Positions 43,732-54,493 of a stretch of 64,000 bases of DNA are shown piece after piece (the stretch's first letter is position 1; each line of letters begins with the position of its first letter). The position numbers were made by a program, and so were the translations under genes. The notes under the pieces are model-generated. The model ran no database searches, had not been told where the DNA came from, and saw only the letters and a program-made list of their open reading frames with translations. Source of the DNA: Aeromonas sp. FDAARGOS 1405 (GTDB lineage Bacteria > Pseudomonadota > Gammaproteobacteria > Enterobacterales > Aeromonadaceae). The stretch spans positions 3,605,001 to 3,669,000 of the forward strand of contig NZ_CP077311.1 in NCBI RefSeq assembly GCF_019048265.1. Reading direction: 5' to 3'.

Positions 43732-46700
43732 ATGAAAAGAATGCTTATCAACGCAACTCAAGAAGAGGAGTTGCGCGTAGCGCTGGTTGACGGACAACAG
43801 CTCTACGATTTGGATATTGAAAGTCCGGGACACGAGCAGAAGAAAGCGAACATTTACAAGGGTAAGATCACCCGCGTAGAACCCAGCCTTGAAGCTGCTT
43901 TTGTCGACTACGGCGCCGAGCGCCACGGTTTCCTGCCGTTGAAGGAGATCGCCCGCAATTACTTCCCCTCCGGTTACTCCTATCAGGGTCGTCCCAACAT
44001 CAAAGAAGTGGTCCGCGAAGGTCAGGAAGTTATCGTCCAGATCGACAAGGAAGAGCGTGGCACCAAGGGTGCAGCCCTCACCACCTTTATCAGCCTGGCA
44101 GGTAGCTACCTGGTACTGATGCCCAACAACCCCCGTGCCGGTGGTATCTCCCGCCGTATCGAGGGTGATGAGCGGACTGAACTGAAAGAAGCCCTGAGCG
44201 GATTGACCGTGCCGGAAGGCATGGGCCTGATCGTACGTACCGCAGGAGTGGGTAAGTCGCCAGAAGAGCTGGAGTGGGACCTGAACGTTCTGCTCAACCA
44301 CTGGGACTCCATCCACAAGGCCTCCCAGGAGCGCGCTGCGCCGGTGCTGATCCATCAGGAGAGCAACGTCATCGTGCGTGCCATCCGTGACTATCTGCGT
44401 CGCGATGTGGGCGAGATCCTGATCGACAATCCGGTGATTTTCGAACGCGCCAAGGCCCATATCGAGCTGGTACGTCCCGATTTCCTCAACCGTGTGAAGC
44501 TGTACAAGGGTGAAGTTGCCCTGTTCAACCACTTCCAGATTGAGAGCCAGATTGAATCAGCCTTCCAGCGTGAAGTGCGCCTCCCTTCCGGTGGCAGCAT
44601 CGTTATCGATCCGACCGAAGCTTTGACCTCCATCGATATCAACTCCTCCCGCGCCACCAAGGGCGGCGATATCGAAGAGACTGCGCTGCAAACCAACCTG
44701 GAAGCGGCCGACGAAATTGCCCGTCAATTGCGTCTGCGCGACCTGGGTGGCCTGATCGTTATCGACTTCATCGACATGACGCCGGTTCGCCATCAGCGCG
44801 AAGTAGAAAACCGTCTGCGTGAAGCAGTTCATCAGGATCGCGCCCGCATCCAGCTGGGCCGTATCTCCCGTTTCGGTCTGCTGGAGATGTCTCGCCAGCG
44901 TCTGCGCCCCTCCCTCAACGAGTCCAGCAGCCATATCTGCCCCCGTTGCCAGGGTCAAGGCGTGATCCGTGACAACGAATCCCTCGCCCTGTCCATCCTG
45001 CGTCTCATCGAGGAAGAGGCCATGAAGGACAACACCGAGCAGGTTCACGGCCAGGTGCCGGTGGATGTTGCCGCCTATCTGCTTAACGAGAAACGTGCCG
45101 CCATCGCCAGTCTGGAGCAGCGCAATGATGTGCGTGTTTACATCATTCCGAACCAGCATCTGGAAACCCCGCACTACGAAGTAACCCGCATTCGTCAGAA
45201 CGAGATCCCGGAAGCGGCCAGCTACGAGCTGAAAACCGAGATTGCCAAGCCGGTCTACCAACCGAAGCAAGCTCAGGTGATCGAGCGTGAGCAACCGCTG
45301 CTGCAAGGCTTTGCCCAACCGGCACAACCGGCCCCTGTTGCACCGCAACAGCCGGCAGCTCCCGTTGCTGCGGCCCCTGCCGAAGCCGGCTTCTTCAGCA
45401 AGCTGATCAAAGGCATTACCGGCCTGTTCAGCAGCGATGCCGCCCCTGCCGACGTGAAAGCGCCCGCCGAGAAACCAGCAGCTCGTGAAGCACGCAAGGA
45501 TGAAGGTCAACGTCACCAGCGCGAAGAAGGCCGTGGCCGTGGTCAGCGTCCTCGTCGTGATGACAATCGTGGCAACCGCAACAATGCGGAAGCTGGCGAG
45601 AAGCGTGAAGGTGGCAACCGCGAAGGTGGTGAAAACCGCAATCGCCGTCCGCGCAAAGAGCGCGAGCCTCGTCAGGAGCGTGAAGCTCGTGGCGAAGTGC
45701 GCATGGAACGTGAACCCCGTCAGGAACGCGAGCCTCGCGAACCGCGCCAGGAACGTGCACCACGTCCGGCCCGTGAACCTCGTGCTCCCCGTGAGCCGCG
45801 CGCCGAAGTCGTTGTTGAAGCGGTAGACACCGTTGATGCAACTGCCGTCCAGCCACGTCAGGAAAAAGAGCAGAAAGTGGCCGAGCGCCGCGAACGTCGC
45901 CAACTGCGCAAGCAGATCCGCGTCGATGTCGCCGCTGCTGACACCCCTGCCCTGCCGGTTGACGAAGTACCTGCGCAAGCTGACGTGATCGATGCCACCG
46001 TGGGTAACGAGCAGGAAGAGCAGAGTGAAGGCCAGCGCCGTTCACGCCGCACTCCGCGCAGCCAGCGTATCGAAGGACAGCGCCGCAAGCGCATCAACGA
46101 AGATGCCCGCAGCCAGCGTGATGAAGAACAGCAAGATACTACCACTCTGACCACCGCAGCCCAGGCAGATATTGCCAAAGCGCAGGTTGAAGAGCCGGTA
46201 GTGCCCGTTGTTACCATCCCGAGCGCTGAAGCCGTCGCAGCTGCCCTGCAAGCCTCTGCCGCACTGACCGAGCATGTGGTTGTCGAAGCCGTTGCAGAAG
46301 AAGCTGCCGAACAGGCTGCTGCCCAGGTTGAAGCAACTCAAGCCGATGTGAGCGCTAGCCCGGTTGTTGCAGCTGTTGCAGAAGTCGTGGTTGCAGCAGA
46401 GCCGGAAGTTGTCGTTGTCGCCGCTCCGGCTGTCGACATGGCTGCCACTGAAATCGTTGAAACTGCTCCGGTTGTTGAAGAAGCTCCTGCTGTCAACACT
46501 CCTGTCGTGGAAGCTGTACCGGCTGCAGCCGAAATGCCAGCTGATGTTGTCGAAGCCCCGGCACCTGTCGCTGCTGTTGCGATTGAAGAGACTCCGGTCG
46601 TTACAAAACAGGTAGCTCACGGTGCTGGCCTGTTGGCTCGTGCCCGCAAAGCATCCGCGCCGATGGCAACCCCTGCCGAAGCTCCTGCCCTGCCTACTCG

Positions 46701-46812
46701 TGAGCCGGTTAACTACCCGCCGCTGGTACGCAACGAAGTGAGCACATCAGGTCGTCATGGTGGCAGCACTGCCGCCGTCGACGTGGCCACCTGCCCAGCG
46801 GGTCGCCCCTGA
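43732..46812 (+). CDS. rne: Ribonuclease E
   Basis: The 1026-residue endoribonuclease and degradosome scaffold. The catalytic half (1-520) contains the S1 domain (about 36-120), DNase-I-like metal aspartates in TSIDINSS and VIDFIDMTP, and the Zn-link CPRCQGQG near 404. An amphipathic membrane-targeting helix [15 protein letters not shown] lies near 552-566. Arg-rich RNA-binding stretches follow (about 590-710), then a long Ala/Val/Glu-rich tail. The tail is low-complexity and differs from that of E. coli. No enolase- or PNPase-binding motif could be assigned by eye. Confidence 0.97.
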   Translation: MKRMLINATQEEELRVALVDGQQLYDLDIESPGHEQKKANIYKGKITRVEPSLEAAFVDYGAERHGFLPLKEIARNYFPSGYSYQGRPNIKEVVREGQEVIVQIDKEERGTKGAALTTFISLAGSYLVLMPNNPRAGGISRRIEGDERTELKEALSGLTVPEGMGLIVRTAGVGKSPEELEWDLNVLLNHWDSIHKASQERAAPVLIHQESNVIVRAIRDYLRRDVGEILIDNPVIFERAKAHIELVRPDFLNRVKLYKGEVALFNHFQIESQIESAFQREVRLPSGGSIVIDPTEALTSIDINSSRATKGGDIEETALQTNLEAADEIARQLRLRDLGGLIVIDFIDMTPVRHQREVENRLREAVHQDRARIQLGRISRFGLLEMSRQRLRPSLNESSSHICPRCQGQGVIRDNESLALSILRLIEEEAMKDNTEQVHGQVPVDVAAYLLNEKRAAIASLEQRNDVRVYIIPNQHLETPHYEVTRIRQNEIPEAASYELKTEIAKPVYQPKQAQVIEREQPLLQGFAQPAQPAPVAPQQPAAPVAAAPAEAGFFSKLIKGITGLFSSDAAPADVKAPAEKPAAREARKDEGQRHQREEGRGRGQRPRRDDNRGNRNNAEAGEKREGGNREGGENRNRRPRKEREPRQEREARGEVRMEREPRQEREPREPRQERAPRPAREPRAPREPRAEVVVEAVDTVDATAVQPRQEKEQKVAERRERRQLRKQIRVDVAAADTPALPVDEVPAQADVIDATVGNEQEEQSEGQRRSRRTPRSQRIEGQRRKRINEDARSQRDEEQQDTTTLTTAAQADIAKAQVEEPVVPVVTIPSAEAVAAALQASAALTEHVVVEAVAEEAAEQAAAQVEATQADVSASPVVAAVAEVVVAAEPEVVVVAAPAVDMAATEIVETAPVVEEAPAVNTPVVEAVPAAAEMPADVVEAPAPVAAVAIEETPVVTKQVAHGAGLLARARKASAPMATPAEAPALPTREPVNYPPLVRNEVSTSGRHGGSTAAVDVATCPAGRP

Positions 46813-46836
46813 TATCCACCGGTAACGACTAAATTG

Positions 46837-46865
46837 AGAGCCACACCATTGTGTGGCTCTTTTTT
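46837..46865 (+). terminator. Terminator after rne
   Basis: AGAGCCACAC and GTGTGGCTCT with a 4-base loop and six T residues. Confidence 0.9.
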
Positions 46866-47762
46866 ATCTGCATGACATCGGTTGATAACGCCTCATCAAT
46901 AAGGAGTTTGGATTAGGAACCTAATGAAAATATCCCATTAAATGCACTCTGCTCAGTTAGGTAATGCCTCAGATATCCTCCTCTACACCATATTTGGCTT
47001 GAGATAGTGATTAACCAGATATGTTTCTCGCCACCAGCCAGGTTAAACCATGCCTCAGAGCTTTATAGCCAACCATATCGGGTAACGATGGTGAAAGTTA
47101 GCCTTCGACTCTTGTGGATGCGGGCGAATAGACAAACAAGATACATAGAAGTAACAGCACCACAGATTGGCTCATGACCCGCCCCTCTGCTTGCACTGGC
47201 GGACCTGGCGACTGCAAGCAAGGTCAGTATCGCCAAGAATTGGCTCTCTTTTGCCAAGCCCTATCAAGATTTTCTCGTTATCTTCGAATACTTTAAAAAT
47301 TAAATTCAACAATAAGCTTGTTGGCATATAAAGGCCGAAGGCGATTCAGCGGATACGCAATACAAACAAGGATTGATCTGTATTACCCCGCGGCAATACT
47401 GCTCAAACTCTCAGGAGTTGGGTTAGTCAGCATTTCAATCCCTGTTCATTCTAAAAGGGAGCCTGCTGATGATTGATGACCCGCGGCAAAAACTGATAGA
47501 TCTACCCATCTTCATGATTTACTTGCTACTGACTCGACTGCGATATGGATTTTGCCGATAACAGGTATGTGGAGATCACCGCTGTCGCCATACCAAATAA
47601 AGATCCTTGTTTCACACAATCTGGTGAGTGTGAGATGTGTGAAAATATTTCACAAACAAGCCCTGACTATCGCATTCATGATGCGCTCTCATACCATTCA
47701 GTGGCCCTTGCCCTGTCCAGCCAGGTATCAAATCGATAATTTACAACCTGATATAGAAGCAC
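46866..47762. other. Gene-poor 0.9-kb stretch between rne and pit
   Basis: The base composition is visibly richer in A and T than the flanks. Open frames of about 60 codons on both strands (47063-47257 minus, 47545-47739 plus) lack ribosome sites and recognisable motifs. No tRNA, hairpin-plus-poly-T or repeated element was found by eye. It may be a decayed insertion. Confidence 0.5.
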
Positions 47763-47786
47763 AAAAAAAGGGCCCGCAGGCCCTTT
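47763..47786 (-). terminator. Terminator after pit
   Basis: AAAGGGCC and GGCCCTTT around CGCA; on the minus strand the stem is followed by seven T residues. Confidence 0.85.
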
Positions 47787-47806
47787 ATCGAATATGGTAT
47801 TGGCAT

Positions 47807-49276
47807 TTAGCCAAACAGATGATGGCTGACGATGAACAGGCCGCCGGAGAGCAGCATGGTCAGCGGCAGGGTCAGCACCCAGGCCATCAGGATGGTCTTG
47901 ATAGTCTGGCTCTGCAGGCCGGATTTGTTGGCAATCATGGTCCCCGCCACCGCAGAAGAGAGGATGTGGGTGGTGGACACCGGCATACCAGTCAGACTGG
48001 CGACTCCGATGGAGGTCGCAGCCGTGATCTGGGCCGCGATGCCCTGGCTGTAGGTCATGCCGGTCGTGCCGATCTTCTCTCCCACGGTATGGACGATACG
48101 ACGCCAGCCCACCATGGTGCCACAACCGAGCGCCAGTGCGATGGAGACGATCACCCAGGTCGGTGCGTATTCAGCGGTCGCGGTCAGATCCTTGCGCCAT
48201 TTGGCCAGGTCGGTCAGCTCCTTGGCGGGCAGCGGCAGCTTGGCAACCTTGCGGGCAGTGTCATCGATACAGAGCAGCAGACGACGCACTTCGCGACGGT
48301 CGGTCAGACTCATCTGATCATAAGTACGCACAGCCCCCAGACGGGCATCCAGGGTGGCCATCGCCTGCAGCACGCCATCGGCGGAGCAGTGAGTCATCAG
48401 CTCTTCCTGAGCCGTTGCCGGTGCAGAGAAGTTGATGACACCAGAGAGGGCGGACTGGTTGCGCTGGTAGATCTCCATGATGCGCTGGTTGGCATCCTGG
48501 GTCCGATCCAGGTCATAAGAGCGGCTGTTCATGTCCAGCGCGAAATAGGCGGGTGCCATGCAGATCAGCACCAGCATCACCAGACCGATACCCTTCTGGC
48601 CATCGTTGGAGCCGTGCACGAAGCTGACGCCCATGGCCGATGCCACCAGGGTCAGACGCGCCCAAAACGGCGGGTGCTTCTTGCCATCCACCAGCTGACG
48701 CTCTTCCGGTGTTTTGTGGATCTTGTTGCTGGTCCAGATGCGTTTCATTGCCAGCAGCAGCAGCGCCGCGATGATGAAACCTATGGTGGGAGAGATGATG
48801 AGGGAAAGCATGATGTCGATCGCTTTGCCCACGTTGATCCCTTCTGTCACCGGTTTATGGGTGATCCAGGCATAGGCGCCGCCTACCCCCAGAATGGAAC
48901 CGATCAAGGTATGTGAACTGGAGGCCGGGATCCCGAAGAACCAGGTGCCCAGGTTCCACACGATGGCGGAAAACAGCAAGGAGAAGACCATGATCAACCC
49001 TTGGGTGGAGTCCATCCCAAGCAGCAGGTCGATGGGCAACAGATGGACAATGGCATAAGCCACCCCCAGACCGCCGAACATGACGCCAAAAAAGTTGAAG
49101 ATCCCCGATGCGACAACCGCCAGGTGAGCCGGCATCGCCTTGGTATAGATAACCGTTGCTACCGCGTTGGCGGTATCGTGAAAGCCGTTGATAAATTCAT
49201 AGGCAAGCACAAAAAAAACGGCCAATACCAAACCGATTGACCACCACAAACCCAAACCACTAAACATTTCAAACAT
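47807..49276 (-). CDS. pit: Low-affinity inorganic phosphate transporter Pit
   Basis: A 489-residue inner-membrane metal-phosphate/H+ symporter with about ten hydrophobic helices in two inverted halves around a long hydrophilic loop (about 260-370). The duplicated signature occurs as GFHDTANAVATV near 30-41 and HGSNDGQKGIG near 225-235. ATG 49276 follows CAGG at 9-10 bases. A Pho-box-like repeat lies about 215 bases upstream; E. coli pitA is not classically PhoB-activated, so this would be notable. Confidence 0.93.
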   Translation of the reverse strand: MFEMFSGLGLWWSIGLVLAVFFVLAYEFINGFHDTANAVATVIYTKAMPAHLAVVASGIFNFFGVMFGGLGVAYAIVHLLPIDLLLGMDSTQGLIMVFSLLFSAIVWNLGTWFFGIPASSSHTLIGSILGVGGAYAWITHKPVTEGINVGKAIDIMLSLIISPTIGFIIAALLLLAMKRIWTSNKIHKTPEERQLVDGKKHPPFWARLTLVASAMGVSFVHGSNDGQKGIGLVMLVLICMAPAYFALDMNSRSYDLDRTQDANQRIMEIYQRNQSALSGVINFSAPATAQEELMTHCSADGVLQAMATLDARLGAVRTYDQMSLTDRREVRRLLLCIDDTARKVAKLPLPAKELTDLAKWRKDLTATAEYAPTWVIVSIALALGCGTMVGWRRIVHTVGEKIGTTGMTYSQGIAAQITAATSIGVASLTGMPVSTTHILSSAVAGTMIANKSGLQSQTIKTILMAWVLTLPLTMLLSGGLFIVSHHLFG

Positions 49277-49489
49277 AAAAAAAAGCCTGTTTATGAGTTG
49301 CGGCGGATTATGCCAGATGGCGGCCAACACCATAGCCACCATTGAAATATTTCAGCCATAAAAAAAAAGAGCTTTTTGGAAAAAAATATCCTAGAGCCAG
49401 TCCTCATGCGGCTTGCCATCGATTAATTAAAGCCAACAATGATTGCAGGAAATGGCAAAATTAGCTGACAATTAAGCCAATGATTTCAT

Positions 49490-49509
49490 TTTTATGACGT
49501 TTTTATGAC
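49490..49509 (-). promoter_or_regulatory. Putative Pho box upstream of pit
   Basis: On the minus strand two 11-base direct repeats occur, GTCATAAAAAC and GTCATAAAAAT, close to the PhoB consensus CTGTCATAWAWCTGTCA with 11-base periodicity. The orientation points to pit. dcd is transcribed away on the same strand and ends at 49654. Confidence 0.5.
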
Positions 49510-49603
49510 ATAAAAACAGGCAAAATTGGTGATAAAACGCCCCTACCCCACCAATCTCATCCGACCAGCACCATCAATCCCATATCCGTTTGATTCCAGA
49601 TGC

Positions 49604-49629
49604 AAAAAGGGAGCACCTTGTGCTCCCTT
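49604..49629 (-). terminator. Terminator after dcd
   Basis: AAGGGAGCAC and GTGCTCCCTT around CTT, with TTTTTGC on the minus-strand 3' side. Confidence 0.85.
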
Positions 49630-49653
49630 GAATCGTTGCTGTGTTGCCAGTTA

Positions 49654-50235
49654 TCAGTCCTGATTGATGCGGCTGGCGACGGCGCCCTGCTGGCTCTTGT
49701 ACTTGGCATTTTCCCGCTTGTTGTAGGGACGGGCCGCGACGCCGGAAAGCATCTCGAAGTTCAAGGCGCCGATCTTCATCTTCGGGCGCAGCGCCAGCGG
49801 CAGCTTGCCGCCGTTGTAGAACTCCAGCACGATGCGACCGGACCAACCCGGATCGATGCGGTGCGCCGTCACGTGCACCATCAAACCCAGGCGCGCCAGT
49901 GAAGAGCGGCCATCCAGCCAGCCAACGATATCGGCAGGCAGAGTAACGGATTCGTAGGTCACCGCCAGCGCCAACTGACCCGGGTGCAGATAGAAGGCTT
50001 CGCCATCGGGGATATGGATCTCGTCACTCATCACCCGATCGATGGCATCGGCCATCTCGCTGCTCGGGCCGCTCAGGTCGATATAGGGCGCGGTATGATC
50101 GCGAAACACCCGAAACTCGTTACCCAGCAGCACATCGACACTGACACCACTGATCCGCTCTACCCCGGGCCGTGGCTCAATGACGATCTTGCCTTCATCC
50201 AGATGGCGTTCAATATCGGTATCACACAGACGCAT
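49654..50235 (-). CDS. dcd: dCTP deaminase
   Basis: A 193-residue homotrimeric enzyme producing dUTP for thymidylate synthesis. Family blocks are [15 protein letters not shown] at the start, [18 protein letters not shown] and the catalytic-Glu region [20 protein letters not shown] 50235 is set by homology to the E. coli enzyme (193 residues). It follows udk on the same strand. Confidence 0.96.
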   Translation of the reverse strand: MRLCDTDIERHLDEGKIVIEPRPGVERISGVSVDVLLGNEFRVFRDHTAPYIDLSGPSSEMADAIDRVMSDEIHIPDGEAFYLHPGQLALAVTYESVTLPADIVGWLDGRSSLARLGLMVHVTAHRIDPGWSGRIVLEFYNGGKLPLALRPKMKIGALNFEMLSGVAARPYNKRENAKYKSQQGAVASRINQD

Positions 50236-50267
50236 TGGGCGACTCTCCTGACAAATTGTGCTTTTAA

Positions 50268-50290
50268 AAAAGCCGGGCATCACCCGGCTT
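50268..50290 (-). terminator. Terminator between udk and dcd
   Basis: AAGCCGGG and CCCGGCTT with a short loop, then TTTTTTAAAAG on the minus strand. Confidence 0.8.
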
Positions 50291-50298
50291 GTTTCATC

Positions 50299-50943
50299 TT
50301 AACCAATCAACATGTGGCGAATACGCGCCTTGAGCATGTCGATGGCGATGCGGTTCTTGCCACCACGGGGCACGATCACATCGGCATACTGTTTGGACGG
50401 CTCGATAAACTGCAGGAACATCGGACGCACTGTCTTCTGATACTGCTTGAGCACGGAGTCCATGGTACGGCCACGCTCCTGCACATCACGCACCAGACGG
50501 CGAAGCAGGCAGATGTCGAGCGGGGTATCCATAAAGATGGAGGCATCCATCAGATCCCGCAGACGGCTGTCGGTCAGCAGCAGGATCCCTTCCAGAATGA
50601 TCACCCGGCGCGGGGCAAACGGGGTCACTTCGCTCATCCGGGTGTGTTCGGTGTAGGAGTACTGGGGAATGGCAACCGCGTCACCTTTGACCAGCTGGCT
50701 AAGGTGCTGTACCAGCAGGTCGTGATCCAGCGCGTTGGGGTGGTCATAGTTGGTCTTGACCCGCTCTTCCATGGTCAGGTGGGTCTGATCACGGTAGTAG
50801 CAATCTTCGGTGATCACACCAATCTGACCTGCGCCCAGTTCGGCCACCAGCTCTTCATAAATGGTCTGGGCTATAAGACTTTTGCCAGACGCAGATGCGC
50901 CCGCAATACCGATGATCACACACGAATGTTGAGTATCAGACAT
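50299..50943 (-). CDS. udk: Uridine kinase
   Basis: A 214-residue kinase for uridine and cytidine salvage. P-loop GASASGKS lies at 14-21; EDCYYRDQ and [16 protein letters not shown] [13 protein letters not shown], then IILEGILLL, match Udk. It sits between mrp and dcd, the same gene neighbourhood as E. coli (metG-mrp and udk-dcd). Confidence 0.96.
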   Translation of the reverse strand: MSDTQHSCVIIGIAGASASGKSLIAQTIYEELVAELGAGQIGVITEDCYYRDQTHLTMEERVKTNYDHPNALDHDLLVQHLSQLVKGDAVAIPQYSYTEHTRMSEVTPFAPRRVIILEGILLLTDSRLRDLMDASIFMDTPLDICLLRRLVRDVQERGRTMDSVLKQYQKTVRPMFLQFIEPSKQYADVIVPRGGKNRIAIDMLKARIRHMLIG

Positions 50944-50997
50944 GACAAATACCTAAAAGAGAAGAGCAGTGGGGATGGTTTAAACCGATCCATTATA

Positions 50998-51024
50998 TAA
51001 AAAAGGGTGGGTCATGCCCACCCT
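50998..51024 (-). terminator. Terminator after mrp
   Basis: GGGTGGG and CCCACCC arms with a 5-base loop and a T-run on the minus strand. Confidence 0.8.
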
Positions 51025-51053
51025 CAATTCCCTTTCAAGTGACCGACCGCCGA

Positions 51054-52136
51054 TTATTCATCCAGCGCCATGGCATAGAGAGGGGTCGCAATCGGTTTTG
51101 CGCTGAAAAAGAGTTCAGCCCCTACCCTGCGCGCCAGCTTCAAATAAGCCTGAGCCAAGCTCCCTTCCGGTGCACCGAACACCGTCGGACAGCCATCATC
51201 CATGTGTTGGCGGATATCAATGTGCAGCGGTAATTGACCAAGCAGTGCCACTTGATACTGCTCTGCCATCTTCTGGCCGCCACCGGTACCGAACAGCGGC
51301 TCATGATGACCACAGGCGCTGCAGACGTGGTAGCTCATGTTCTCGATAATACCGAGCACTGGCACATTGACCTTGTTGAACATGGCGATCCCCTTGCGGG
51401 CATCGGCCAGCGCCACATCCTGCGGGGTGGTGACGATCACTGCCGCCGAGGTAGGCACCTGCTGAGCCATAGTGAGCTGGATATCGCCAGTGCCCGGCGG
51501 CATGTCTACCACCAGATAATCCACCTCGCCCCAGCGGGTCTCATGGAGGATCTGCGCCAGCGCCTTGCTCGCCATCGGGCCACGCCAGATGGTGGCATCC
51601 TGCTCGGAGACCAGATAGCCGATGCTGTTGCTCTTGAGGCCGCAGGCCATCACCGGCTCCATCAGCTTGCCGTCATGGCTGACCGGGCGCTCCTTGAGGG
51701 TGCCCATCATTGTGGGAATGGAAGGGCCATAGATATCGGCATCGAGAATAGCGACCCGCGCCCCCTCTTTTTGCAGCGCCAGCGCCAGATTGACTGCGGT
51801 GGTGGACTTGCCTACCCCGCCCTTGCCGGAAGCAACCACGATGATGTTGCGAATGCCCTGCACGGCATTGAGGCCCTGCGCCCGCGGCATGCTGGCGACG
51901 TCAATCTCCAATGCCCAGTCGATACGGGCAGCGCCGGTGGCACTACGCAGCCTGGCATCGTAGTTCTCTTTGAGCTGATCGAGCAGCGAGAGACCGGCAA
52001 ACGGCAATACCAGCCGGATAGTAAGCCCCTGACCCTGATTGATGATCTCGCGAACGAATCCGGCATCCACCAGATCCTTGTGCCAGCCTGCTGGCTTAAA
52101 TTCGGCGAGGATCTGTTTTACTGAATCAATCACCAT
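51054..52136 (-). CDS. apbC: Iron-sulfur cluster carrier protein Mrp (ApbC)
   Basis: A 360-residue P-loop protein. N-terminal MIP18-like domain (about 1-85), deviant Walker A ASGKGGVGKSTTAV near 103, DADIYGPSIP, VDMPPGTGDIQ, and the cluster-binding CSACG near 283. It carries and delivers Fe-S clusters. It is divergent from metG, as in E. coli. Confidence 0.95.
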   Translation of the reverse strand: MVIDSVKQILAEFKPAGWHKDLVDAGFVREIINQGQGLTIRLVLPFAGLSLLDQLKENYDARLRSATGAARIDWALEIDVASMPRAQGLNAVQGIRNIIVVASGKGGVGKSTTAVNLALALQKEGARVAILDADIYGPSIPTMMGTLKERPVSHDGKLMEPVMACGLKSNSIGYLVSEQDATIWRGPMASKALAQILHETRWGEVDYLVVDMPPGTGDIQLTMAQQVPTSAAVIVTTPQDVALADARKGIAMFNKVNVPVLGIIENMSYHVCSACGHHEPLFGTGGGQKMAEQYQVALLGQLPLHIDIRQHMDDGCPTVFGAPEGSLAQAYLKLARRVGAELFFSAKPIATPLYAMALDE

Positions 52137-52322
52137 TAACTCCTCATTATCTTGTCATTATCTTGAGGTGAACGGTTACCGCACACAAATCAGTGGCTTG
52201 CCTGCCATCATAACGGCAGGTGCTGCCAAGGTTGGCACAGCCACAACCCTAGGCAGGCTACCCCCAATTCGGGTAACATGCACGGCACTCTATCATCCCA
52301 ACAAGCACATCAAGAACGTAAT

Positions 52323-54356
52323 ATGGCAACTGATCCTCGTAAAATGCTGGTAACCTGCGCCCTCCCCTATGCCAATGGCTCCATCCATCTTGGCCACATG
52401 CTGGAACATATCCAGGCCGATATCTGGGTTCGTTATCAGCGAATGCGCGGTCATCAGGTGCACTTCATCTGTGCCGATGATGCCCACGGCACCCCGATCA
52501 TGCTCAAGGCACAACAGATGGGGATCACCCCGGAAGAGATGATTGCCGCTGTCTCCCAAGAGCACCAGGCCGACTTCGCCGGGTTCAACATCAGCTTTGA
52601 CAACTATCACTCCACCCACAGCGACGAGAACCGCGAGCTGGCGGAGTTGATCTACGGCCGTCTGAAAAATGGTGGCTTTATCAAGAGCCGCACCATCTCC
52701 CAGCTGTTCGATCCGGAAAAATCCATGTTCCTGCCGGACCGTTTCGTCAAGGGAACCTGCCCCAAGTGCAAATCTCCGGAGCAGTATGGCGACAACTGCG
52801 ACAGCTGCGGCGCCACCTACAGCCCGACTGAACTGATCGATCCGAAATCTGCCGTCTCCGGCGCGACCCCGGTAATGAAGGACTCCGAGCACTTCTTCTT
52901 CGACCTGCCGCAGTTTGAAAAATGGCTCTCTGAGTGGGTGCGCGGCTCCGGCGCCATTCAGGAAGAGATGGCCAACAAGATGCAGGAGTGGTTCGAAAGC
53001 GGCCTGCAGCAGTGGGACATCACCCGCGACGCCCCCTACTTCGGTTTCGAAATTCCCGGCGCCCCGGGCAAGTACTTCTACGTCTGGCTGGATGCCCCCA
53101 TCGGTTACATGGCTTCCTTCAAGAACCTGTGCAACAAGCGTGGCGACATCGACTTTGACAGCTACTGGAAAGCGGACTCCGACGCCGAGCTCTACCACTT
53201 CATCGGTAAAGATATCGCCTATTTCCACTGCCTGTTCTGGCCGTCCATGCTGGAAGGTGCCAACTTCCGCAAGCCGACCAAGGTCAACGTGCACGGCTAT
53301 GTGACCGTCAACGGCGCAAAGATGTCCAAATCCAAGGGCACCTTTATCAAGGCATCCACCTACCTGAACCACCTGGATCCGGAGTGCCTGCGTTACTACT
53401 ACGCCGCCAAGCTCAACAGCCGCATCGATGATCTGGACCTGAACCTCGAAGATTTCGTGCAGCGCGTCAACGCTGACGTGGTCAACAAGCTGGTCAACCT
53501 CGCCTCCCGCAACGCCGGTTTTATTGCCAAGCGTTTTGGCGGCAAGCTGGCTGCCACTTGCGCCGAGCCCGAACTCTACGCCGAATTCGCCAACGCCCGT
53601 ACCGCTATTGCGGAAGCCTATGAGAGCCGCGAGTTCAGCCGCGCCATCCGCGAAATCATGGCGCTGGCCGACAAGGCCAACCGCTACGTGGACGACAAAG
53701 CGCCCTGGGTTATCGCCAAGCAGGAAGGCGCTGATGCCGAGCTGCAAGCTGTTTGCTCCGTCGGCATCAACCTGTTCCGTGTGCTGATGGCCTACCTCAA
53801 GCCCGTCATGCCGCTGCTGGCCGAGCGTGCCGAAGCCTTCCTGGCTGAAACCCTCAGCTGGGATGGCATCGAAATGCCGCTGGTCGATCACACCGTTGCG
53901 CCGTTCAAGGCCCTCTTCTCCCGCATCGAACCTGCGAAGATTGAAGCCATGATCGAGGCATCCAAGGAAGACCTGGCCAAGGAGCAGGCACCGAAAGTGA
54001 CCGGTCCGCTGGCTGATGACCCCATCAGCGAAACCATCACCTATGACGACTTTGCCAAGATTGACCTGCGCGTAGCGCTGATCAAGAAGGCAGAAGCGGT
54101 ACCGGAAGCCGAGAAGCTGCTCAAGCTGCAACTGGATATCGGCGGCGAAACCCGTCAGGTGTTTGCCGGTATCAAGTCCGCTTACAACCCGGAAGATCTG
54201 GAAGGCAAGCTGACCGTGATGGTGGCCAACCTGGCGCCGCGCAAGATGCGTTTCGGCATGTCCGAAGGCATGGTGCTGGCTGCAGGCCCGGGCGGCAAGG
54301 ATCTCTGGATCCTGGAGCCGCAGGAAGGCGCCCAGCCGGGCATGCGCGTCAAGTAA
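52323..54356 (+). CDS. metG: Methionyl-tRNA synthetase
   Basis: A 677-residue class I synthetase. HIGH-type HLGH lies at about 22-25 in [14 protein letters not shown]; a zinc knuckle uses [18 protein letters not shown]; the KMSKS loop lies near 334; and the C-terminal EMAP-II/tRNA-binding domain starts near 575 ([13 protein letters not shown]). ATG 52323 begins the homology. A 689-codon frame on the opposite strand is a mirror of this gene, not a second gene. Confidence 0.97.
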   Translation: MATDPRKMLVTCALPYANGSIHLGHMLEHIQADIWVRYQRMRGHQVHFICADDAHGTPIMLKAQQMGITPEEMIAAVSQEHQADFAGFNISFDNYHSTHSDENRELAELIYGRLKNGGFIKSRTISQLFDPEKSMFLPDRFVKGTCPKCKSPEQYGDNCDSCGATYSPTELIDPKSAVSGATPVMKDSEHFFFDLPQFEKWLSEWVRGSGAIQEEMANKMQEWFESGLQQWDITRDAPYFGFEIPGAPGKYFYVWLDAPIGYMASFKNLCNKRGDIDFDSYWKADSDAELYHFIGKDIAYFHCLFWPSMLEGANFRKPTKVNVHGYVTVNGAKMSKSKGTFIKASTYLNHLDPECLRYYYAAKLNSRIDDLDLNLEDFVQRVNADVVNKLVNLASRNAGFIAKRFGGKLAATCAEPELYAEFANARTAIAEAYESREFSRAIREIMALADKANRYVDDKAPWVIAKQEGADAELQAVCSVGINLFRVLMAYLKPVMPLLAERAEAFLAETLSWDGIEMPLVDHTVAPFKALFSRIEPAKIEAMIEASKEDLAKEQAPKVTGPLADDPISETITYDDFAKIDLRVALIKKAEAVPEAEKLLKLQLDIGGETRQVFAGIKSAYNPEDLEGKLTVMVANLAPRKMRFGMSEGMVLAAGPGGKDLWILEPQEGAQPGMRVK

Positions 54357-54390
54357 GCACATCGCTGACTGTGATCACAGCCAGATAGAG

Positions 54391-54419
54391 AAGAGAGGCC
54401 AAACGGTCTCTCTTTTTTT
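54391..54419 (+). terminator. Terminator after metG
   Basis: GAGAGGCC and GGTCTCTC (one G-U pair) with an AAAC loop and seven T residues. Confidence 0.75.
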
Positions 54420-54493
54420 GTCTCACCTGTTTGGCTTGGTTAGTTTTTGTAGATGCTGGTCGCGGATTACTTTCGTAGATTGCGGCCTCGAGG

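Noticed and set aside
44557..45978. 473-codon minus-strand frame within rne
   Set aside because: It is a shadow of the repetitive Arg/Glu/Ala-rich coding sequence of rne, with a Phe/Leu/Thr-rich low-complexity product.
52293..54362. 689-codon frame on the minus strand opposite metG
   Set aside because: It mirrors metG codon periodicity in a high-GC gene, has no ribosome site and no recognisable domain; metG is certain.
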